DNA from: an uncultured Clostridia bacterium
Lineage (GTDB): Bacteria > Bacillota > Clostridia > Christensenellales > Borkfalkiaceae
Direction: 5' to 3'
DNA: 64,000 nucleotides
Assembly (NCBI GenBank): GCA_944330115.1
Contig: CALVIN010000003.1
Span: forward strand, 186,001 to 250,000
Part shown: positions 53,526-60,825 of the stretch, one piece after another
How the letters are laid out: each line of letters begins with the position of its first letter
Numbering within the stretch: the first letter of the stretch is position 1
Position numbers and translations under genes: made by a program
Notes under the pieces: model-generated
The model's database searches: none
What the model was told of the DNA's origin: nothing
Seen by the model: the letters and a program-made list of their open reading frames with translations, nothing else

Positions 53526-54440
53526 ATGGCAAAAGGATTAGGTAAGGGGCTCGAGGCGCTGTTCCAAGACACAAACGAGGCTTTTGAGCATATATACGAA
53601 AGCGGAAAGCCGTTTGAATACACCGAAGAGGAGCGCAAGAATGCGCAGGATATGCCGCTCGACAAAATAAAGGCAAACCCCAATCAGCCGCGAAAGAACT
53701 TCGACGAGCAGGCGCTTAAAGAGCTTGCCGATTCGATAAAGAAGCACGGCGTGATAATGCCAATCGTCGTGAACGATAACAACGACGGCACCTATATGAT
53801 AATTGCGGGCGAGCGCCGTTTCAGGGCGTCGAAACTTGCCGGCAACACGACGATCCCGGTAATTATCAGGCGCTACAACGAGCGGGAGATAAAGGAGATA
53901 TCCCTTATCGAGAACTTGCAGCGCGAGGACCTCAACCCGATAGAGGCCGCCACGGCGATGAAGCAGCTCATGACCGACTATAAGCTGACGCAGGACGAGC
54001 TGGCTGAGCGCATCGGCAAATCGCGCCCCGCAGTTGCAAATACGTTGCGCCTTCTGACGCTTGCGCCCGAAGTTATAATGATGGTTTCGGAGGGCAAGCT
54101 CTCCGCTGGCCATGCAAGGACGCTCGTCCCGCTCTCGCCCGAGGACCAGGTGACGTTCGCAAAGGACGTTGTAAAGAACGCCTCGTCGGTGCGCGAGCTC
54201 GAAAAGAAGGTGCGCGCCTATAACATGCCTCCGGAGATGCAGGAGGAGCGCAAAAAGAAGAAGCGTGCGCTCGCCTCAATCGAACTCAAAGATTTGGTCG
54301 ACAGAATGCGCTTCACCTTCCGCACAAAGGTCAGCCTGATCGGCAACGACAAGAAGGGCAGGATATACATAGACTATTATTCGCGCGACGATCTCGACAG
54401 GATCTCCGAGATACTCGACATTGTCGATAAACAGAAGTAA
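53526..54440 (+). CDS. parB: Chromosome-partitioning protein ParB (Spo0J)
   Basis: 304 aa. N-terminal CTPase/ParBc domain (MPLDKIKANPNQPRKNFDEQALKELADSI..; CTP motif AGERRFRASK; IEENLQRE-like IENLQREDLNPIEAA), central HTH (LTQDELAERIGKSRPAVANTLRLL), and a C-terminal dimerisation domain. It loads as a clamp at parS and spreads. Five parS-like sites lie within about 8 kb. AAGGAG before the ATG. Confidence 0.97.
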   Translation: MAKGLGKGLEALFQDTNEAFEHIYESGKPFEYTEEERKNAQDMPLDKIKANPNQPRKNFDEQALKELADSIKKHGVIMPIVVNDNNDGTYMIIAGERRFRASKLAGNTTIPVIIRRYNEREIKEISLIENLQREDLNPIEAATAMKQLMTDYKLTQDELAERIGKSRPAVANTLRLLTLAPEVIMMVSEGKLSAGHARTLVPLSPEDQVTFAKDVVKNASSVRELEKKVRAYNMPPEMQEERKKKKRALASIELKDLVDRMRFTFRTKVSLIGNDKKGRIYIDYYSRDDLDRISEILDIVDKQK

Positions 54441-54464
54441 AAGTATCAGTAACATATCACATAT

Positions 54465-54505
54465 ATATATTTCGGCCCGAGCCTTCGTGCCGAAATATAT
54501 TTTAC
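54465..54505 (+). terminator. Hairpin after parB
   Basis: ATATATTTCGGC / GCCGAAATATAT stem followed by TTTTA. The rest of 54506-54800 is AT-rich with recurring GGTAAAATT words and no gene. Confidence 0.55.
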
Positions 54506-54800
54506 CAAAAAAAAGTCACGATCGGCATAAATTTGCCGGAAATCGGGTAAAATTCAGTTTAAAAATTCGGCAAAAATCAGGTAAAATTTATAAAAATTCT
54601 GTCTCAGAGGCTTTAAACGGGAAAATTTGACCGGATTTTAAGGTGAATTTTGGCAAAATGGGTAAAAATTTTGGCTCATTCTGTTATAGCGGCTTCAAAT
54701 TTTCGGCATTTTAATGCCGGGTTCAGGACAATTTTGTGGTGCAACTTTAAAAAATTAAAATATTTACCCCGCATTTAATTGCCGGGATCGATAAATTATT

Positions 54801-56219
54801 ATGCTTGAATTTAAAAAACTTACGCTTGACGACATAATTGAAAATCTGCAATATTTCAGCGGCTACGGCTTTTACATCAGCGACAACTCGGCCGCATTTA
54901 AGTATATGTGGCAGGAGTACTTCACCGAGTACTTCGCCAAGATAGAGGACTGCCTTATATTCAAGGAATATTTCCAGGGCAGGGTGTTCTTTCATTACCC
55001 CATCTGCCTGCACCAGGAGCAGGACGAGGACGTGGCGCTCGACGCGATAGAGGAGTATTGCCGCGAAAATAATGTGCGCCTGCACTACACCTCGGTGCCC
55101 AAAGAGAAGATCACAAAGTTAGTTATGCGCTACTGCTCTGAAATGCGCCTCAACAACAAGAGGCGCTGGCGCGACTATCTGTATAATGCTGAGGACTTTG
55201 TCAAGTACGAGGGCAAGAAGTTTTCGGGGCAGCGCAACCATGTAAACAAATTTAGAAAGCTATATCCTGACTATGAATTCTGCGCCCTGTCATCTGCCGA
55301 CGCAGAAGAGATAAGGGAGTTTTTAAAGGAATTTGCGCGCCGACAGATAGCCAAGGGCACCACGATAGCGCGCGAGGAGCTGCAATCGGTGTATAAGCTC
55401 ACCGAAGTGCTTGAAAAGCTCAATTTAAAGGCTGGCGGCATACGCATCGGCGGAAAGCTCGTATCCTACTCGGTGGGGGAGGTGTGCGGCGACCAACTGA
55501 TAATTCATGTTGAAAAGGCGCTCACCCAGTTCGAGGGCATATATGCCACCACGGCGCATGAGTTTGCCCGCCATTACGTCGACGGCAGCATAAAGTATAT
55601 CAATCGCGAGGACGATTCGGGCGATTCTGGCTTAAGAAAGAGCAAATTGCAGTATAACCCCGTCGAACTCGTCGATAAATTCAATGTTTATCCCCACCGC
55701 GCCATAGACAGCATACCGCACTACCCCGAGCTTTCGAGCGAGCGGCTTATCCTTCGCGAGATCACCGATTTCAACGCAAATGAGCTGTACAGGCTGGAAT
55801 TTGACGAGGAGCGCAACAAATATTGGGGTTATAATTGGCGGGAGCACTACTCCGGCGAGCCTACGCCCGAGTACTTTCTCAGTAATATCCGCGCTGACTT
55901 TAAAAATAAGGAGGAGATGCCCTTCGGCATATTCTTTGACGGTATGTTTGCCGGCGAGGTGGTTTTGCACAACTTTGGCTACAGAAACGACTGTGAAATA
56001 GGCGTTCGCCTGTTGCCGGAGTTCGAGGGCAAGGGCATTGCCAGGGAGGCCCTGCTCACGCTCATGCACTACGCCTTCTTCACCCTCGATATCGATGTGG
56101 TGCTCGCAAAATGCTATAAGCCCAACGAAAGGAGCCGCAAGTGCCTGCTCTCCGCGGGAATGAAGGCATGCGGCGAGGACGAAACCTATTATCACTTCAA
56201 AAAGACCGCCGCAATGTAA
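54801..56219 (+). CDS. Fusion of a DUF2156 (LPG synthase-like) domain and a GNAT acetyltransferase
   Basis: 472 aa. N-terminal half (about 1-300): DUF2156-type tandem-GNAT fold as in the catalytic domain of phosphatidylglycerol lysyltransferases, with KKFSGQRNHVNKFRKLYPDYEF, GGIRIGGKLVSYSVGEV, HVEKALTQFEGIYATTAHEFAR and INREDDSGDSGLRKSKLQYNP. C-terminal half (about 310-472): RimJ/RimL-type GNAT (LSSERLILREITDFNANELYR, IGVRLLPEFEGKGIAREAL, KCYKPNERSRKCLLSAGMKA). No membrane segments. Probably transfers an aminoacyl or acetyl group; substrate unknown. Confidence 0.82.
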   Translation: MLEFKKLTLDDIIENLQYFSGYGFYISDNSAAFKYMWQEYFTEYFAKIEDCLIFKEYFQGRVFFHYPICLHQEQDEDVALDAIEEYCRENNVRLHYTSVPKEKITKLVMRYCSEMRLNNKRRWRDYLYNAEDFVKYEGKKFSGQRNHVNKFRKLYPDYEFCALSSADAEEIREFLKEFARRQIAKGTTIAREELQSVYKLTEVLEKLNLKAGGIRIGGKLVSYSVGEVCGDQLIIHVEKALTQFEGIYATTAHEFARHYVDGSIKYINREDDSGDSGLRKSKLQYNPVELVDKFNVYPHRAIDSIPHYPELSSERLILREITDFNANELYRLEFDEERNKYWGYNWREHYSGEPTPEYFLSNIRADFKNKEEMPFGIFFDGMFAGEVVLHNFGYRNDCEIGVRLLPEFEGKGIAREALLTLMHYAFFTLDIDVVLAKCYKPNERSRKCLLSAGMKACGEDETYYHFKKTAAM

Positions 56220-56229
56220 CCGTTTTTTA

Positions 56230-56245
56230 AGTTTCACGGGAAACA
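56230..56245. promoter_or_regulatory. parS-like site (2 mismatches)
   Basis: AGTTTCACGGGAAACA just after the acetyltransferase stop. The outermost parS-like site on the right arm. Confidence 0.5.
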
Positions 56246-56295
56246 TAATGTGCAACATGCATAAAATTTATGTGGCGCAGAGGTATTTTTAATAT

Positions 56296-56586
56296 ATGGA
56301 CAAGAAGTTTTTAGTTAAGGCGATAATATTCAATACCTGCTGGATATTCTGGATAGCGCTTTCGGTGGTGTTCGGCTACCTCATCGCAAGGAGCGCCTTT
56401 CCTGACAATATTTTAACGTTTATCCCGTTCAGCCTCATATTTATGGCGATAGGCGGCGTCGCGGCATTTCTTGTATATCGCAGGTTGTTTAAGCGTGAAA
56501 AGGGGAACAGCCCCGCAGCCAAGACGAAAGCCGACGATATGTGTGAGAGTGAAGGTAATGATGGCGGCGGCAATATCAGCAAATAA
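56296..56586 (+). CDS. Small two-helix membrane protein
   Basis: 96 aa. Two hydrophobic segments (IIFNTCWIFWIALSVVFGYLIA and ILTFIPFSLIFMAIGGVAAFLVYRR), then a hydrophilic tail rich in Lys, Asp and Glu. No family recognised. Weak ribosome site (AGAGGT). It lies 76 bp after the two-domain acetyltransferase on the same strand and may share its transcript. Confidence 0.65.
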   Translation: MDKKFLVKAIIFNTCWIFWIALSVVFGYLIARSAFPDNILTFIPFSLIFMAIGGVAAFLVYRRLFKREKGNSPAAKTKADDMCESEGNDGGGNISK

Positions 56587-56697
56587 AACTTTACAATTAT
56601 AGCAATATGCTGCCTGCAAGTAATTTTATTGTTATATTGTCAAAAAATCGACAAAATTCATAGTTATATTTGCAAAAATTAAAACAGCAAAAAACAT

Positions 56698-56729
56698 GGG
56701 CGGCGGCTTGTTAAATCAAGCCGCCGCCC
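56698..56729. terminator. Hairpin between convergent genes
   Basis: Perfect 13-bp stem GGGCGGCGGCTTG / CAAGCCGCCGCCC with a 6-nt loop, in the gap between the plus-strand membrane protein gene and minus-strand ypeB. No T-run directly after it on the plus strand; it could serve as a bidirectional 3' end. Confidence 0.55.
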
Positions 56730-56867
56730 TCTAAATATATCATTGCTCTTTCTGTTCGCCTGCGCATCGCCGCAGGCTATTTTGCAGAAATTGGCTTTTC
56801 TTCGTGTCCTCGCGCGCCGGCACATTCCCGCGCCTCGGCCGTCCGAACGCCCGAACGTCCGCGGCTT

Positions 56868-58559
56868 TTACATCAGCTGCGAGCCGACTACCGTGAACAC
56901 GTTGAGCTCCGTCCCCGTGTTTGCGTCGAGGTAGACGTAGTACGTCCTGCCGCCGTAAGTTCCGCAGAACTCATAGGCTAGCGCCTCGCCGCCGTCCTTG
57001 GGGATAACCGCCAGGCGCGACGTGCGCACTTCCAGCATGCCGCCCAGTTTTGCCTCGGCCTCGCTCATGCTCAGCGCCGGCTTTGCTATGCTGCGCTCGG
57101 TGTGGTTGAGCACATAGGGCAGCGCCTCCACGCCGGTCACGATGCCGCGCTCTTCGCACACCTTCACCTTTATCATGTCGGGATATACGGCCGCGCCGTT
57201 TTGCTCATACACAAAGTTCAAATCGCACGTCGTGCCGCTCTCGCTCTCCCACACGCACATAAGGTCGCCGTACCCCGCCGATTTAAGGAAGTTCTGCGCG
57301 ATCGCCCTGCAATTTTCGCCCGTCACGTTGTGCTCGGTGCACTCCTTAAAACTGTCGAACATCACAAGCTTGCCGCCCGACTTAGAGATCTGCGCAAAAT
57401 ACTCGTCGCCGTCCTCGCTTCTCATCTTCACGTTATAAACGGTGAGTTGCGCCGCTTCGGCCTCGCCGCTGCACCCAACTTCGGCAATGCCGTAGTCTTC
57501 AAACAGCTGCCTGCAAATTTCCTCGGCGCGCTCCGCCGATACCTCTTCCAAATTCTTTATATCTTTTGCGCCTGTCTTTTGCGTATTTTCGGCAAACGGC
57601 CCGTCGTATATCTCCTTGGGCACGTCGGCGGCGGGGTCGACGTATCCCTCAAACCCCTCGAACATCATGCCCTTGCCGGCGAGCGCGTCGAGCACGTCCT
57701 TGTTGGTGCAGTCGGCCGCAATGCCGTTCAAAAATTCCTTCAACTGACGGTTACACCCGTACATATACTCGATCGAAGCCCTCTGCGAGGTGCTCAGGTC
57801 GTTGCCTGCGGCAACGGTAGTAAGCATGCCGCGCGCGCTTTCGCCCACCTTATTTATAAAGGCCGTCATGCTGCGCGTAAGGTCGCCCGCCACGGGCAGG
57901 TGCTCTATCGCGCTCTCGGCGAGCTCGCTCTCTATGGCGATGTCTGCAAAAATTTCCGCCCTGTCGGCCGCGGATGAGGATATCCTCGCCTTGGCCAGGT
58001 TTGCGTCGAGGTTGTCGACGATGGAGTTGAGCTCGTAGAGGGAGTGGGTGGTGTCGGCGGCCATGTCGGCCTGCATGCCGTTCATGTTCAGCCAGCCGAA
58101 TGTGAGCATGGTGCCCAGCGCCAGGGTGGTCACGCCCAGCGCTATCACCGCCGCCAGCCATCCGCCGAACCCGGGCGTGCGCCCGTTCTTATCGTTTTTA
58201 TGCCTTTCGGCCTTCCTTTCCGCCCGCTCTCGCTCCTCGCTCTCGTGCTTTGCGAGCTTTGCGTTATACTTTGCCTCGCGCTTTGCCTTAGCAGCCTCGG
58301 CCCTTGCTATGCGCGCCTGCTTCCTCTCTTCGGCGAGCTCGTCCGCCGTACTTGCGGTGCTTTCGCCGCTCGTTTTTACGGCGCCCCTGCCCCTCGATTT
58401 GCCGCCGTTTTTTGCGTTCGTTGAGGCATATGTGCCGCCCTTTTGCTCTTTTGCGGCCTCGGTAAGCTTATATCCGTCGTCGTTTGCCGCGTCTGTCATC
58501 GCCTTATTTTCAAGGCTCTCGGCCTTCTCGGCCCCGCTCGAAATATTCTTTTCGCTCAT
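56868..58559 (-). CDS. ypeB: Germination protein YpeB with long N-terminal extension
   Basis: About 563 aa; Bacillus YpeB is about 450. Residues 1-130 are a hydrophilic extension, including a highly charged Ala/Lys/Glu/Arg helix (about 75-125). Then one membrane segment (about 133-155) and the YpeB body with PepSY-type C-terminal repeats (NLEEVSAERAEEICRQLFEDYGI.., ISKSGGKLVMFD, CRAIAQNFLKSAGY, GRTYYVYLDANTGTELNVF). YpeB holds SleB in the spore and keeps it inactive until germination. 10 bp downstream of sleB. Start at 58559 has AGGAGGGG upstream. Confidence 0.93.
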   Translation of the reverse strand: MSEKNISSGAEKAESLENKAMTDAANDDGYKLTEAAKEQKGGTYASTNAKNGGKSRGRGAVKTSGESTASTADELAEERKQARIARAEAAKAKREAKYNAKLAKHESEERERAERKAERHKNDKNGRTPGFGGWLAAVIALGVTTLALGTMLTFGWLNMNGMQADMAADTTHSLYELNSIVDNLDANLAKARISSSAADRAEIFADIAIESELAESAIEHLPVAGDLTRSMTAFINKVGESARGMLTTVAAGNDLSTSQRASIEYMYGCNRQLKEFLNGIAADCTNKDVLDALAGKGMMFEGFEGYVDPAADVPKEIYDGPFAENTQKTGAKDIKNLEEVSAERAEEICRQLFEDYGIAEVGCSGEAEAAQLTVYNVKMRSEDGDEYFAQISKSGGKLVMFDSFKECTEHNVTGENCRAIAQNFLKSAGYGDLMCVWESESGTTCDLNFVYEQNGAAVYPDMIKVKVCEERGIVTGVEALPYVLNHTERSIAKPALSMSEAEAKLGGMLEVRTSRLAVIPKDGGEALAYEFCGTYGGRTYYVYLDANTGTELNVFTVVGSQLM

Positions 58560-58569
58560 CTCTCCCCTC

Positions 58570-59331
58570 CTATATGGCAAATACGTGCCTGCCTATCGTC
58601 GTCACCGTCTGCCGCGTGAATATCCAGCTGCTCGTCGCGGTGGCGGGGTTGTAGTAATACAGGCAACCGTATGTCGGATCCCAGCCGTTGAGCGCATCCT
58701 TAGCGGCGTTTATTGCCGTCTGGTTGGGCGTAAGGTTTATCTGCCCGTCGTCCACGGCGGTAAAGGCGCCCTTTTGATAGATAACGCCCGAAATGGTGTT
58801 GGGGAACTGCGATGATTTAACTCTGTTCAGCACCACCGCGCCCACGGCCACCTGGCCGGTATAGCTCTCGCCGCGCGCCTCGCCGTATATGCACCGCGCC
58901 AAAAGGTTCAATTCGGAACTCGTATAGTCGGAACTTCCGCCCGAACTATTGCCCGAACTGCCGCCCGAACCCGAGTCGCTCGAGCCGTTTTCGAGCACGC
59001 GGACGGAGTCGTTCATGCCGAGCGCCGCATAGGTGGCCTTGCCGCATATGCCGTCGGCCGTGAGCTCGTTTTTCTGCTGAAAGTATTTCACCGCCTTGAC
59101 GGTGGCGGGACCGTATATGCCGTCGACCGAGCCGCTGTAATAGCCCCAGTTTTTAAGCCTGCGCTGTACTTCCTTCACCTCGCCGCCGCGCGCTCCCTGG
59201 CGCAGGACGGCCGCATACGCCGCAGGCTCCGCATAATAGTTTACGCCCGTGCGTGCCACAATGGCAGCGCCGCCCGCGCACATCGCCGCCGCTGAAAGCA
59301 CGGCGGCAACTGTTTTTAGTGCCTTGTTCAT
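58570..59331 (-). CDS. sleB: Spore cortex-lytic enzyme SleB
   Basis: 253 aa. Signal peptide (MNKALKTVAAVLSAAAMCAGGAAIV), N-terminal peptidoglycan-binding repeat (RQGARGGEVKEVQRRLKNWGYYSGSVDGIYGPATVKAVKYFQ), a Ser/Gly-rich linker, and a hydrolase_2 lytic transglycosylase domain with the catalytic Glu in ARCIYGEARGE. It degrades muramic-lactam cortex peptidoglycan at germination. Start at 59331 chosen for GGAGGAAG; sequence upstream of it is repeat-like. First gene of sleB-ypeB. Confidence 0.95.
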   Translation of the reverse strand: MNKALKTVAAVLSAAAMCAGGAAIVARTGVNYYAEPAAYAAVLRQGARGGEVKEVQRRLKNWGYYSGSVDGIYGPATVKAVKYFQQKNELTADGICGKATYAALGMNDSVRVLENGSSDSGSGGSSGNSSGGSSDYTSSELNLLARCIYGEARGESYTGQVAVGAVVLNRVKSSQFPNTISGVIYQKGAFTAVDDGQINLTPNQTAINAAKDALNGWDPTYGCLYYYNPATATSSWIFTRQTVTTIGRHVFAI

Positions 59332-59344
59332 CCTTCCTCCCGTT

Positions 59345-59680
59345 AAATGTAAACGCAATAGTTGCGCCATATATGCGCCTCTTTTTATATATATGTCAAA
59401 TATTTGCGGCATATATGTAGGGTATCTGCAAAAGGGTGTTATTTGCGGCATATGTGCGGGTGTTTTAAGGGCGGAGGGAGTGTTTGCGGCATATGTGCCG
59501 CCCTTTTATAAATGTATGTAATAGTTCGGGCATATATGGGGGTATTTTGATTATAGCGGCAGGTCATTTGCCTCCAAAACTCCGTTATTTGCGTAATATA
59601 TGCGGGGCAATTTAAAAATACGTTAATTCCGCCATATATGCGTGCGTTTTTTGCATATATTTAAATAGTCGGGGCATATG
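59345..59680. repeat. Cluster of GCGGCATATATGC-type palindromes
   Basis: At least seven degenerate copies of TTTGCGGCATATATGCGGG in about 330 bp (around 59363, 59410, 59450, 59488, 59530, 59590, 59632, 59673), separated by 20-40 bp of varied sequence. It fills the space between sleB and spoIIR. Copies vary mainly outside the CATATATG core. Confidence 0.75.
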
Positions 59681-59685
59681 CGGCC

Positions 59686-60228
59686 TCATTTTGCAAAAAA
59701 GCGCTCTATTATGTCGTATATAAGCGAGCGGTATTCAACGTTTTGCGTGGCCGAGGTAAAGCACAGCGGCGGATACAGCACGCACCACCAGTTGTCGCCC
59801 GTGCCCGAGCCCAGCTCTATTATCAGCGCGTCGTACACGCCGCTTGCAAGCGTCACGTCGCCGTATACGCGCGTGGGGAACTCTTCGCGCCTTATCTCGG
59901 CGTTTGCGCCGTAATAATAGCCGTTTGCGCGCAGCGTGCTCTCGCACACGCTCTCGATGCCGTCGAGGTTTGCGCCCACAAGCGCCATGGCCTCGCTCTT
60001 GGTGTCGCACTGCGCGGCGAGGGGAGTGATGAACTCCACCACGGCGTCCTTCACCTTATATTTAACGCTCTGGTCGGCTTCGGAATTGGAGTTGGCGCGC
60101 ACGTGTATGCGCAGATATTCGCTCGTTGCGCCCGCCTCGTCCTGCGCGCCCGCACCGCCGAGCACGGCAAATATCGCCGTTGCAATTATTATGAAGAATA
60201 CAAAAAAAGTTATACCAAAATTTTTCAT
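59686..60228 (-). CDS. spoIIR: Stage II sporulation protein R
   Basis: 180 aa. One N-terminal membrane or signal segment (FGITFFVFFIIIATAIFAVLGG), then the SpoIIR signature LRIHVRANSNSEADQSVKYKVKDAVV and GDNWWCVLYPPLCF. In Bacillus it is made in the forespore and triggers SpoIIGA to activate sigma-E in the mother cell. Start at 60228 with GGGGGT upstream; a longer reading adds a second hydrophobic stretch without a better site. Confidence 0.95.
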   Translation of the reverse strand: MKNFGITFFVFFIIIATAIFAVLGGAGAQDEAGATSEYLRIHVRANSNSEADQSVKYKVKDAVVEFITPLAAQCDTKSEAMALVGANLDGIESVCESTLRANGYYYGANAEIRREEFPTRVYGDVTLASGVYDALIIELGSGTGDNWWCVLYPPLCFTSATQNVEYRSLIYDIIERFFAK

Positions 60229-60288
60229 ACCCCCGTTATTGCCCGCAGGGAGAAGATTTATACAGTAATAAATGAGGTTCACAAAGAA

Positions 60289-60715
60289 GTTCACAAATTT
60301 TTTGCGCGGGCCGCGCGCAAAAAATTTCGTGAGTTTGAGGGGCGCGTCTCACGCGGCGGGCGGTATAGTACCGCCGCGTTCGGTCACCGCTCGGGCGTGC
60401 ATATGCCCTCGCTCATCTCACAATGCGCAAACAGCGCGTGTGTGCTGTTTGCAGAAGTGCATTGTTCGTCCCTCTTCGCGCGACCTTAAGGGCCCCCGAA
60501 GCGTATAGTCGCGCGAATTCACCCTGCTGCGCGAGCGAAGCGCTGCCCTGCCGAGGCTCCCGAAGGGAAACGGCAGATGCGCAGGTATGCGCAAATTGTG
60601 TCCTGCGGCGCAGGGAAACCCTGCTTGCGACGTTATTTATTTGGAAATAACCCCTCCGCCGCGGCCTCGCTTCGCTTGTCCGCGTCACCTCCCCTTTGAG
60701 GGGAGGTATAGGAAA
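60289..60715. repeat. Mosaic hairpin-repeat block upstream of spoIIR
   Basis: Starts GTTCACAAATTTTTTGCGCG with its paired GCGCGCAAAAAATTTCGTGA (60289-60332). Then GGTATAGTACC, CGGTCACCGCTCG, the GTGT-type hairpin with stem GCAAACAGC (60427-60452), the TTCGCGCGAC/GTCGCGCGAA stem (60475-60517), a CTGCCG/CGGCAG unit (about 60543-60572), GCAGGGAAACCCTGC, and an ACCTCCCC/AGGGGAGGT palindrome (60686-60708). About 260 bp of it (60346-60600) is nearly the same as 18335-18600. Confidence 0.88.
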
Positions 60716-60763
60716 AAATTGGCAGTGCCTTTAACGGCAAATTTTGCCGTTTAAAGATTTTTC

Positions 60764-60792
60764 TTGACGAATTTGCACAAATGCTTTAAAAT
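60764..60792 (+). promoter_or_regulatory. Predicted promoter of the 715-aa protein gene
   Basis: TTGACG, 17-bp spacer, TAAAAT; leader about 30 nt. Confidence 0.7.
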
Positions 60793-60825
60793 GTTAAGAG
60801 AGAATATGTAACGGGGGAATATTTT

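Noticed and set aside
60229-60262. Sigma-F-like promoter (GTATA-15 bp-GGCAATAAC) before spoIIR
   Set aside because: The match is good but the -10 element ends only about 9 bp before the ATG, leaving no room for the ribosome site if the start at 60228 is right.
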